Shown here: in pieces, positions 56,862 to 64,000 of the stretch | Position numbering within the stretch: position 1 is the stretch's first letter | How the letters are laid out: each line of letters opens with the position of its first letter | Assembly: GCA_050012375.1 (NCBI GenBank) | Contig: JBEKHH010000009.1 | Coordinates: 1-64,000 of the forward strand | DNA length: 64,000 nucleotides | Direction: 5' to 3' | Source of the DNA: PALSA-1353 sp050012375 | GTDB lineage: Bacteria; Planctomycetota; Phycisphaerae; Tepidisphaerales; Tepidisphaeraceae | Position numbers and translations under genes: made by a program | The notes under the pieces: generated by a model | The model's database searches: none | What the model was told of the DNA's origin: nothing | The model's input: only the letters and a program-made list of their open reading frames with translations

Positions 56862-57621
56862 AGCCAGGCTCCAATCGCCTGCCGTCCGAACGGCGCAAAG
56901 CGCGCCTCTTCTGGAAGCCCGCAACCTCCGCCGCGTCCTCGGCACGGGCGACGCCGCCGCCGAAATCCTCCGCGGCGTCGATCTGGCCATCTGCGCCGGG
57001 GAATACATTTCCATCGTCGGCCCCAGCGGCTCGGGAAAAAGCACCCTCCTGTATCTTCTCGGCGGCCTCGATCGTCCCACCCGCCTCGACCCCGCCGGTA
57101 AACCCTTCGATCCTCCCAGCTCCGTCCACATGGCCGGCCAGGACACCGCCCTGCTCGACGACACTCAACTGGCGCTGCTCCGCAACCGCATGGTCGGCTT
57201 CGTCTTCCAATTCCATTACCTGCTGAAGGAATTTTCCGCCCAGGAAAACGTCGCACTGCCGATGTTCAAACTCGGCCAACTGAGCCGCTTGGCCGCCATG
57301 GATCGCGCCGCCGAATTGCTCAACCGCCTCGGACTCTCCGACAAGCGAAAGCGCCGCGCCAACCGTCTCAGCGGCGGCGAGCAGCAGCGCGTCGCCATCG
57401 CCCGCGCCCTTGCCAACGAGCCGCGCGCCCTTCTCGCCGATGAACCGACCGGTAATCTCGACCGCAGCAACGGCGAACTGATCGCCGAGATTTTTCAAGA
57501 GCTTTACGCCGCCGGCCAGACCATTGTCATGGTCACGCACGACGCAAGTTTTGCGCGGCACGCCACCCGCTGCATCACCATGGACGACGGCCGGATCGCG
57601 CACGATCAGCGGGCTCAATAA
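56848..57621 (+). CDS. ABC transporter ATP-binding protein (LolD/MacB type)
   Basis: The 257-residue product drives the FtsX-type permease just upstream. It has Walker A GPSGSGKSTLL, a Q-loop VFQFHYLL, signature NRLSGGEQQRVAIARAL, Walker B ALLADEPTGNLD and the H-loop VMVTHD. A short insertion between Walker A and the Q-loop (SSVHMAGQDTALLDDTQLA) is slightly longer than in LolD. The gene overlaps the permease by 14 bases and is followed by 130 bases before the next gene. Confidence 0.95.
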   Translation: MARTEARLQSPAVRTAQSAPLLEARNLRRVLGTGDAAAEILRGVDLAICAGEYISIVGPSGSGKSTLLYLLGGLDRPTRLDPAGKPFDPPSSVHMAGQDTALLDDTQLALLRNRMVGFVFQFHYLLKEFSAQENVALPMFKLGQLSRLAAMDRAAELLNRLGLSDKRKRRANRLSGGEQQRVAIARALANEPRALLADEPTGNLDRSNGELIAEIFQELYAAGQTIVMVTHDASFARHATRCITMDDGRIAHDQRAQ

Positions 57622-57752
57622 TTCAGAATCGAATTGACCGGGCGATTTTTTATGTTATCCGGACCCACCCCCGCCCTTGCCGAGCCAAATTTGAGTTTTT
57701 GCCGAAGGTCCGTAGTATTCTCCCCCCATTGGAGCCGATGTATTCTGGCGCG

Positions 57753-58553
57753 ATGACAATGGAAGCAACTGAATCACAACCCATCGCCCTCGCGACGCAG
57801 GGTCGTCTTGAGCAATCGTCCCCCATGCCCAAGCCCAGCGCGACAAAAGTTTCCATCGTCATCCCCGTATACAACGAGGAGCACACGATTCAGCAATTGG
57901 TCCGCCTGGTGGTTGCCGCCCCGCTGCCCGGGGACCTGCACCGCGAGATCATCATCGTCAACGACTGTTCCACCGACTCGACGCGCGCCAAACTCGACCA
58001 GCTCAAGGATATCTTTCCCGAGACGGACATTCGCGTCTTCCACAAGCCCGTGAACGAGGGAAAAGGCGCCGCACTTCGCGATGGCTTCAAGCACGCCGCC
58101 GGCGATGTCGTTCTCATTCAGGATGCCGATCTGGAATATGACCCGGGCGACTATCCCCGTCTTATTCAACCCATCGCCGACGGCAGGGCCGACGTCGTTT
58201 ACGGCTCCCGCTTCATCGGTGAGCCTCATCGCGTGCTCTATTACCGGCATACTCTCGGCAATAAGTTCCTCACTTCCTTCAGCAATATGTTCACCAACCT
58301 CAACCTCACCGACATGGAAGTCTGCTATAAGGTCTTCCGCAAATCGGTGCTTGAGAAAATTCACTTGAGATGCAACCGCTTCGGCTTCGAGCCGGAAGTC
58401 ACCGCCAAGATCGCCAGGTTCCGCCCGCCCCTCAGGATTTACGAAGTGGGAGTCGCCTATTATGGCCGCAGCTACGAAGAAGGAAAGAAAATCACCTGGA
58501 AGGACGGCGTCAAGGCGATCCTGACCATTATCCGATTCCGATTTTGGGACTGA
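57753..58553 (+). CDS. Family 2 glycosyltransferase (DPM1-like)
   Basis: The product is a GT-A transferase with VSIVIPVYNEEHTIQQLVRL, the donor loop IIVNDCSTDSTRAKL, LIQDADLEYDPGDYPRLIQP with the metal-binding DAD, and acceptor-side FRKSVLEKIHLRCNRFGFEP. The end (GRSYEEGKKITWKDGVKAIL) is typical of polyisoprenyl-phosphate mannosyl/glucosyl transferases. The start is uncertain: Met codons at 57699, 57738, 57753 and 57759 are all possible, and the first 40 residues are poorly conserved. It precedes lipoprotein and sugar-nucleotide genes on the same strand. Confidence 0.88.
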   Translation: MTMEATESQPIALATQGRLEQSSPMPKPSATKVSIVIPVYNEEHTIQQLVRLVVAAPLPGDLHREIIIVNDCSTDSTRAKLDQLKDIFPETDIRVFHKPVNEGKGAALRDGFKHAAGDVVLIQDADLEYDPGDYPRLIQPIADGRADVVYGSRFIGEPHRVLYYRHTLGNKFLTSFSNMFTNLNLTDMEVCYKVFRKSVLEKIHLRCNRFGFEPEVTAKIARFRPPLRIYEVGVAYYGRSYEEGKKITWKDGVKAILTIIRFRFWD

Positions 58554-58568
58554 TGCTTGCCCCCCGCC

Positions 58569-58997
58569 ATGCCGATGATCCGAATAGCAATAATTGTCGC
58601 GGTGGTTTGCCTGGCCGGGTGTGCTTCCACTCAGCCCGGCCCCGGCTCGATGGGTCCGACCGGCCACTTTGGCGACGCCCGGTATCTCGTTGCCCTCAAT
58701 GTCCGGGACCAGTGGAAATACGACGTGATCTCCCTGACGCAGGAGCTAGTGACCAAAGATTTGCGCTTCCCCAAAACCGCCCGCTTCGACGAGAAGGTGC
58801 GCTATGAAGCTTATTACGACTCCAACAAGGACATCACCTGGCTCGCCGTCTACGGCAACGTCACCTGCTCCAGCGATTTCGGACAGGTGGACCACAACGG
58901 CTACTATGTCACCTGGCAACAGCCGGGAAAGGCGCACGAGGATTTCCTCCCGCCCTGGAAACTTCAGGACGTTGAAGTGCTCGACCAGACTTTTTAA
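58569..58997 (+). CDS. Small lipoprotein of unknown function
   Basis: The 142-residue product has a lipoprotein signal ending in VVCLAGC (lipobox L-A-G-C, Cys near residue 18). A compact exported domain follows with DARYLVALNVRDQWKYDVIS and GYYVTWQQPGKAHEDF. The planctomycete outer layers contain many such proteins. It sits in a run of cell-surface genes between a GT2 and a sugar-nucleotide enzyme, five bases before the latter, so a surface polysaccharide role is possible. No family recognised. Confidence 0.75.
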   Translation: MPMIRIAIIVAVVCLAGCASTQPGPGSMGPTGHFGDARYLVALNVRDQWKYDVISLTQELVTKDLRFPKTARFDEKVRYEAYYDSNKDITWLAVYGNVTCSSDFGQVDHNGYYVTWQQPGKAHEDFLPPWKLQDVEVLDQTF

Positions 58998-59002
58998 CTG
59001 AT

Positions 59003-59944
59003 ATGCGTATCCTCATCTCCGGCGCCGCCGGCTTTCTCGGCTCGTATCTCACCGACCTGCTCCTGGCCCAGGGCCATGAGATCGTCGGCGTCGATAACTT
59101 CATCACCGGCAAACAGGAGAACATCGCCCATCTCCGCGGGAACCCGCGCGTCAGGTTCGTCGAAGCCGACGTCATCGAGCCCCTCAAGATCGATTCCAGC
59201 CTCGACCGCATCTACCACCTGGCCTCCCCCGCCAGCCCCATGGGCTACGTCAAGCACCAGGTCGCGACGCTCAAGGTCAACAGCCAGGGAACGTGGAACC
59301 TTCTGGAACTCGCCAAATCCAGAAACGCCCGATTTCTCATGGCCAGCACCAGCGAATGCTATGGCGATCCAGCCGTCCATCCCCAGCGCGAAGATTACTG
59401 GGGCAACGTCAACCCCATTGGCTTGCGCAGCATGTACGACGAATCCAAGCGCTTCGCCGAGGCCTGCACCATGGCCTACAACCGCGAGCGAAAGGTGGAC
59501 ACCCGCATCATCCGAATCTTTAACACCTACGGCCCGCGCATGGACCCCTACGACGGCCGGGCCGTCATCAGCTTCATCCGCCAGGCCCTGAACAACGAAC
59601 CTCTGACGGTCTTCGGCGACGGCAAGCAAACCCGCAGCCTTTGCTACGTTACGGACATGGTGCGCGGCATCAATCTCACCATGGAGAGCGACTTCTGCGA
59701 GCCGATCAATCTCGGCAATCCCGATGAAATCACGATCCTGCAAATCGCGCAGGACATCCTGGCCCTGATTCCGGAGAGCAAAAGCAAGATCGCGCACCAT
59801 CCGATGCCGCCGGACGATCCGCGCATTCGCTGTCCGGATATTACCCGCGCCCGCCAGATTCTTGGGTGGTCCCCCACCGTTGGGCGCCCGGTAGGGCTGA
59901 AGAAGATGGTCGAGTTCTATCGCGATCGCCTGGTGAAAAGGTAA
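59003..59944 (+). CDS. UDP-glucuronate decarboxylase-like NAD-dependent enzyme
   Basis: Enzymes of this type convert UDP-glucuronate to UDP-xylose. The 313-residue product has the Rossmann motif ISGAAGFLGSYLTDLLL, then LASPASPMGYVKHQVATLKV and the catalytic STSECYGDP with YDESKR (Tyr-x3-Lys). The nucleotide-sugar segment RIFNTYGPRMDPYDGRAVIS is typical of UXS rather than GalE. The gene follows the lipoprotein gene after five bases, in keeping with a surface-sugar operon. Confidence 0.9.
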   Translation: MRILISGAAGFLGSYLTDLLLAQGHEIVGVDNFITGKQENIAHLRGNPRVRFVEADVIEPLKIDSSLDRIYHLASPASPMGYVKHQVATLKVNSQGTWNLLELAKSRNARFLMASTSECYGDPAVHPQREDYWGNVNPIGLRSMYDESKRFAEACTMAYNRERKVDTRIIRIFNTYGPRMDPYDGRAVISFIRQALNNEPLTVFGDGKQTRSLCYVTDMVRGINLTMESDFCEPINLGNPDEITILQIAQDILALIPESKSKIAHHPMPPDDPRIRCPDITRARQILGWSPTVGRPVGLKKMVEFYRDRLVKR

Positions 59945-60095
59945 CTCTGGCAGAGCCGGGCCGTGTCGGCCCGCCACCGGCGCGAGACACCTCCCCTCTT
60001 TAGTTTCAAATTGGCTCAATACACGGCGCCGCAATCTTCACACCGAAGGACGGTGTGATAGCCGGGTACAAAAATTGCCGCTATAATTCGTTTTC

Positions 60096-61382
60096 ATGCG
60101 AGGCACGTCGCTTTGGGAGCCGCTGGTTCGTCGGGCGATCACGGGCCGGTGGGATCGGCTTCAATTGTTGAGGGAAAATGATGTGCCATTTCCAACCAGG
60201 CTCAATGGACTCGGTCTTTATCTTCACGTGCCGTTTTGTCATGAGCTCTGCCCCTTTTGCCCGTACAATCGATTTGTCTATCGGCAGCACGCCTTTGAAC
60301 TTTACGAACGTGCCGTGTGTCAGGAGATCGACCTGTATGCGCCGCACCTGACGGGATCGACGATTGGATCTTTGTACGTGGGAGGTGGCACTCCCTCGGT
60401 CAACGTATCGGGTCTTCTGCGTATACTGAAGCATCTCAGAATCCGTTTGCCGCCGGTCAGCGAAATCTGCGTCGAGCTTCATCCGAAATACATGGACGAT
60501 TCATGCCTGGCCGCTCTGCGCGGCGCGGGCGTCAACATGGTTTCCGTCGGCGTGGAATCGACCTCCGATCGGCTCTTGCGGAGCATCGGGCGGCGACACG
60601 ATGCAGACACGGCGATCGCCGCATTGCAGCGCGCGCAAGCGCAAGGCTTCGAAACCGTCAATGCGGATCTCTTGTTTGCTCTGCCCACCGAGACCTTGGC
60701 GGAATGGGAGTCGGATGTTCACCGAGTTCTGAATGCCGGCGCCAGCCAGGTGAGCACTTATCCGTTATTTCAATTTCCTTACTCTGAACAAGGCCGGCGG
60801 CAAAGCCTGGCGCGCGTCGAGCAGCCGGCCGCCGAGTCGGTGCGCGCGATGCTCGAAGCGACCGATCGTATTGCCCGCGGCCAAGGATTGCACCGTTGCA
60901 GCGTTTGGAGCTGGATTCGCGGAAGCTGCAAAAAATTCAGCTCCGTTTCGCGGCATCATTACCTCGGTTTCGGGCCCAGCGCCTCGTCCATGATCGGCTC
61001 CCATTTCTACGTCAACACTTTCCAAGTGGATGCTTACACCTCCGCGTTGCCCGCGCGCCGGCCGATTGCTTTGTCAATGAGAATGGATCGCCGGCTTCAA
61101 ATGGCCTACTGGCTGTATTGGCGCGCCTACGAGTTGTTCGCCGGCAACGATCAATTCCACGATCTTTTCGGCCTCGATCAATCCATCGATAACCACTTCG
61201 GCGCGGCGCTCGTCCCCTTTCGCTTGACCGGCCTTCTTCAGCGCACCGCCCAGGGCTATCGCCTGACGCACGAAGGCGCCTATTGGATTCATCGAATTCA
61301 GAATCACTGCAGCCTGAGCTACATCAATCGCCTTTGGGGAGCCTGTCGCGACACGCCGTGGCCCGAGGAGGTGATCTTATGA
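60096..61382 (+). CDS. HemN/HemW-like radical SAM protein
   Basis: The 428-residue product binds a [4Fe-4S] cluster through CHELCPFC (C-x3-C-x2-C) and makes 5'-deoxyadenosyl radicals. The fold parts YVGGGTPSVN, VSVGVESTSDRLLRSIGRRH and NADLLFALPTETLAEWESD match the coproporphyrinogen-dehydrogenase superfamily. It diverges in the C-terminal half (SVWSWIRGSCKKFSSVSRHH), so heme synthesis is not established. It overlaps the next radical SAM gene at ATGA, implying a joint pathway. Upstream, 60037-60058 contains a small hairpin (tcacaccg/cggtgtga). Confidence 0.85.
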   Translation: MRGTSLWEPLVRRAITGRWDRLQLLRENDVPFPTRLNGLGLYLHVPFCHELCPFCPYNRFVYRQHAFELYERAVCQEIDLYAPHLTGSTIGSLYVGGGTPSVNVSGLLRILKHLRIRLPPVSEICVELHPKYMDDSCLAALRGAGVNMVSVGVESTSDRLLRSIGRRHDADTAIAALQRAQAQGFETVNADLLFALPTETLAEWESDVHRVLNAGASQVSTYPLFQFPYSEQGRRQSLARVEQPAAESVRAMLEATDRIARGQGLHRCSVWSWIRGSCKKFSSVSRHHYLGFGPSASSMIGSHFYVNTFQVDAYTSALPARRPIALSMRMDRRLQMAYWLYWRAYELFAGNDQFHDLFGLDQSIDNHFGAALVPFRLTGLLQRTAQGYRLTHEGAYWIHRIQNHCSLSYINRLWGACRDTPWPEEVIL

Positions 61383-62281
61383 CGGTGAAACAATGGGCGG
61401 CCGCAGTGCTCTACGGTTTTCGGCTATTGGCGCTCAGACAGAAGTCGCCGCTTTTCGTCGGTCTGGTAATGTCCGACCGCTGCAATCTCGACTGCTTCTA
61501 CTGCCAAACGAAGAACCTGGGTCGATCGCATTTCACCTATACCCAGGTGGCGACGACGATTTTGGACGCCTATCGACGCGGACACCGTTTCCTTTATATC
61601 ACCGGCGGCGAGCCAACCTTGTGGAAGGACGGCGAGCACACTCTTGCCGACGTCGTAGCCCTGGCGCGGCAAAACGGCTTTTTCAGCGTCTTCGTCTACA
61701 CCAACGGCACCCATCCTCTGAACATTGCGCATTGCGGCTACGTCGTCACTGTTGACGGACCCAAACGCATTCATGATGCCATTCGCGGCGGCACCTGGGA
61801 ACTGATCATGGACAATGTTCGCGCCGCGACCCCCGGCTCGATCTATGTATCCATTACCTTGACCCAGGCCAACGTTGCGTATCTGGAAGAATTTGTACGG
61901 GAAATCACCCACACCGGGCTGTTTCGCGCCATCACCTTCAATCTACTGACGCATCAACCCGATTTTGTTCGCGAACATGGTTTTGATCGGACACAGCGCG
62001 AAAATGTGCTTGATGATCTTTGGAACCTGAAGCAAAGAGGCTACCCCATCGCTCTTTCCCATGCGGCCTACCGTGCTTTGCGGAAGAATTCCTTCAGGCG
62101 ACCGATTCCACAGATCGAGGTAATCACCAGCCAGCGAATCTTTCCGTGCTGCAGGGACGTCTTCCATCCGGAAGTGTGCGAAAACTGCGGCTATTCGGGA
62201 TGTGCCGAGGTGTCCCAAATTTTGGCGCTCAAGCCCTCGGCAATCCTCGAAGGGTTGCGAATCATGCAAACGGCTCGGTAA
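61379..62281 (+). CDS. Radical SAM protein with a cysteine-rich C-terminus
   Basis: The 300-residue product has SDRCNLDCFYCQTKN (C-x3-C-x2-C cluster site), the SAM-binding FLYITGGEPTLW and the strand VFVYTNGTHPLN. The C-terminal part has FPCCRDVFHPEVCENCGYSG, a cysteine cluster that may hold an auxiliary iron-sulfur site as in SPASM/twitch proteins. It is translationally coupled to the HemN-like gene, so both probably act on one substrate. Peptide, lipid or cofactor modification are all possible. Confidence 0.85.
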   Translation: MTVKQWAAAVLYGFRLLALRQKSPLFVGLVMSDRCNLDCFYCQTKNLGRSHFTYTQVATTILDAYRRGHRFLYITGGEPTLWKDGEHTLADVVALARQNGFFSVFVYTNGTHPLNIAHCGYVVTVDGPKRIHDAIRGGTWELIMDNVRAATPGSIYVSITLTQANVAYLEEFVREITHTGLFRAITFNLLTHQPDFVREHGFDRTQRENVLDDLWNLKQRGYPIALSHAAYRALRKNSFRRPIPQIEVITSQRIFPCCRDVFHPEVCENCGYSGCAEVSQILALKPSAILEGLRIMQTAR

Positions 62282-62398
62282 TGCTCCGGCGTCCCGCAGG
62301 CGTTCGCTTTCCCTGCAACAATCCCATTTTGCCGCGTCCTATTTGATGGGACGACCCCGCGGACTTATGTTGCATCGAACTTACGACAAGGAAAAATC

Positions 62399-63880
62399 AT
62401 GGCACGATCAAATCTCCTTCGGAACTGGACTACGCTCGCCCTCGCCTGCGGGATCATCGCATCCGCATGGGTCATGGCCGGCAACACGACCGCCCCCACT
62501 ACTGCCCCGGCAGCGGCCGCCTCCGGCGACTCCACCATCGTCCACCGCGGAAATCTCAACCTCTCCCTCGATTTCAAGGGCGTCTTCGAGCCCGTGCAAC
62601 CTTTCGAGGTCCGCCTGAATCCCCGGCGATACCACGATGATTTAATCATCAGGCGCGTCGTCGCCCCGGGCACGAAGGTCTCCAAAGGCGACGTGCTTCT
62701 GGAGCTGGATACCGACAAAATCGACACCGCGATCGCCGCCGCCCAGAACCAACTGAACATCGCCCAGGCCAATCTCACCAAGGCCCAAGCCGACGTCCGG
62801 CTCGGCGGGCAGGCCGACGCACAATCCATGTCCGCCGCTAAACAGCAACTCGTGGATTCCCAGACCGAATTGAAGCGATGGGACGACATCGACTCCGGCA
62901 TCGCCCTTCTGGCGCGGTCCATGATTTCCAGAATTTCGGATTACTACGTCGAGAGCTACACCGACGAACTGAACGAGCTGAAGAAAATGTACAAATCCGA
63001 AGATCTCACCAACGAGACCGCGGATATCGTCATGAAGCGCGCCATCCGCGTCCTGGATCTGGAAAAATTGATGTCCAAGACCGCGCATGCCGGCTCCGAC
63101 CGTTACGCCGATTTCGAAGCCGGCATCCAGCGCGAGCAGTTGCTCAACGGGGTGAGCCAGCAATCGATCGGCGTCGCCCAGCTCAACGCGACCCAGATCC
63201 AAAGCTCCGATCTGCGCCAAACCAGCCTCGTCACTGCCCAGGCCGCCGAGGAAGAAGCCCGCAAAAATCTCGATCAACTCCGCCGCGATCTCGAACTCTT
63301 TTCCGTCGCCTCCGGCATCGACGGCGTCGTGGTCTATGGCAGCTTCCAGCACAAGGCCTGGAAACCCATCGAACCCGACCAATTCGCCCCCGGTGAAAAA
63401 GTCCAGGCCGACCAGGTCCTTCTGACCGTTTACCGCCCCGGCAAACTGGGTCTCACGGCCGAATGTCCCGAAAACCAGCTCGGCTATTTTTCCGCAGGAA
63501 CCAAGGTCCGCGTCACCCCCCAATCCACGCCCGATCTTGTCTATGAAGGAATTTGCCAAACCCCGCCCGCCATCGCCGAGACCCAGGGCCAGCAGCAGAT
63601 CTTCAACATCGCCGTCGATCTCCCGCCTGCCGATCGGCGCTTGGCGCCCGGCTACTGGGCCGACGTCAACTACAACGCCGGCGACCGCCGCAACGTGTTG
63701 CTCGTCCCGGTCTCCGCCGTTTGGAGGGACAAAGTCTGGATCACCAAACTCGGCTCCTCCGCTCAAGAACCGCGCTGGGTCGTCATCGGCGCATCGGACG
63801 GCCGGAACGTCGAAATCAAATCCGGCCTTGCCGAAGGCGAGAGCGTACTCACCAAGGCCGAGCATCCCGCTGGACAGTAA
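62399..63880 (+). CDS. HlyD-type efflux adaptor protein
   Basis: The 493-residue product has an N-terminal signal or anchor (LALACGIIASAWVMAG), a Thr/Pro/Ala linker, and a first lipoyl half (RRVVAPGTKVSKGDVLLELD). A long coiled region (about 110-290) and a second lipoyl half (FSVASGIDGVVVYGSF) follow. The barrel domain contains LGYFSAGTKVRVTPQS and ends near RNVEIKSGLAEGESVLTK. It is longer than the adaptor at 54298. The next gene starts six bases later and is cut by the window end, so its transporter partners are not visible. Confidence 0.88.
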   Translation: MARSNLLRNWTTLALACGIIASAWVMAGNTTAPTTAPAAAASGDSTIVHRGNLNLSLDFKGVFEPVQPFEVRLNPRRYHDDLIIRRVVAPGTKVSKGDVLLELDTDKIDTAIAAAQNQLNIAQANLTKAQADVRLGGQADAQSMSAAKQQLVDSQTELKRWDDIDSGIALLARSMISRISDYYVESYTDELNELKKMYKSEDLTNETADIVMKRAIRVLDLEKLMSKTAHAGSDRYADFEAGIQREQLLNGVSQQSIGVAQLNATQIQSSDLRQTSLVTAQAAEEEARKNLDQLRRDLELFSVASGIDGVVVYGSFQHKAWKPIEPDQFAPGEKVQADQVLLTVYRPGKLGLTAECPENQLGYFSAGTKVRVTPQSTPDLVYEGICQTPPAIAETQGQQQIFNIAVDLPPADRRLAPGYWADVNYNAGDRRNVLLVPVSAVWRDKVWITKLGSSAQEPRWVVIGASDGRNVEIKSGLAEGESVLTKAEHPAGQ

Positions 63881-63886
63881 CCGCCC

Positions 63887-64000
63887 ATGCGTCGAACAGC
63901 CTTCCATGCTCGAAACGTCAGATTTGAAATTTCAAATTTCAAATTCGCCATCTGCGTTCTCTTCTGGCCATTTCTCTGGGCCTGCTCCACCCATTCCGCT
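63887..64000 (+). CDS. Start of an exported protein, cut by the window edge
   Basis: An ATG six bases after the adaptor gene opens a frame that stays open for 38 codons to the window end. It contains an export-like segment FAICVLFWPFLWACSTHS whose Cys may be a lipobox. Its first part lies over a repeat of the tttgaaatttcaaattt kind often found between genes, so the true start may be further in. In this context it may be an outer-membrane or adaptor component of the same exporter. Confidence 0.5.
   Translation, partial: MRRTAFHARNVRFEISNFKFAICVLFWPFLWACSTHSA

Noticed and set aside
60082..60087. TATAAT just before the HemN-like gene
   Set aside because: It lies only eight bases before the ATG with no convincing -35 box, so it is probably chance.

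Overview
The window looks like a chromosomal segment of a GC-rich planctomycete, probably of the class Phycisphaerae. The signs are an exported protein with the planctomycete LEPR-type N-terminal motif (PLESRTMLSA), a large ECF sigma factor of the planctomycete type next to a Ser/Thr kinase, leucine-rich-repeat proteins, and a TPR/GT41 glycosyltransferase. This placement is inferred from gene content; there is no rRNA or marker tree behind it.

Bases 1-15870 are ordinary chromosome: lepA; folP-cdaA-cdaR (folate plus cyclic-di-AMP); PilZ and GNAT genes; a BshC-like gene with sulfate adenylyltransferase; a GT2 glycosyltransferase; RluA; glnB-amtB for ammonium uptake; a degenerate Fic-like protein; and a heparinase-type polysaccharide lyase. 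Bases 15871-21351 hold a relic of an integrated element (an att-like core plus an open integrase tail), a leucine-rich-repeat gene between inverted repeats, a permease fragment, glycogen phosphorylase and an alcohol dehydrogenase.

Bases 21352-49760 are a tandem pair of integrated elements at the 3' end of a tRNA-Met(CAT) gene (49713-49784, minus strand). They are bracketed by a 48-bp perfect direct repeat. Element A (21352-42205) carries a relaxase, ribbon-helix-helix proteins, a BrnT-type toxin module and tyrosine recombinase Int1. Its minus-strand cargo is an ECF sigma factor, a membrane Ser/Thr kinase with a beta-propeller, a LuxR-type HTH protein, three paralogous secreted coiled-coil proteins, a secreted sedolisin-like protease, a serpin broken by one stop codon, and membrane proteins. 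Three cargo transcription units share a GTAACCTT promoter-like motif. Element B (42189-49760) is a compact replicative element with a prim-pol/AAA helicase, HTH regulators, small unknown genes and recombinase Int2.

The most striking observation is that both integrase genes run into the attachment core, and the sequence just beyond the core at the opposite end of each element continues the same reading frame into a conserved AWP-containing tail. Circularisation would therefore restore a longer integrase C-terminus that integration cuts off. A third copy of such a tail lies at 15919-16128.

Bases 49785-64000 return to the chromosome: argB-argF; a bifunctional nuclease and a TPR/GT41 transferase; an HlyD-FtsX-LolD type ABC export set; then GT2, lipoprotein and UDP-glucuronate decarboxylase genes; two translationally coupled radical SAM enzymes; and a second HlyD-type adaptor followed by a gene cut by the window edge.
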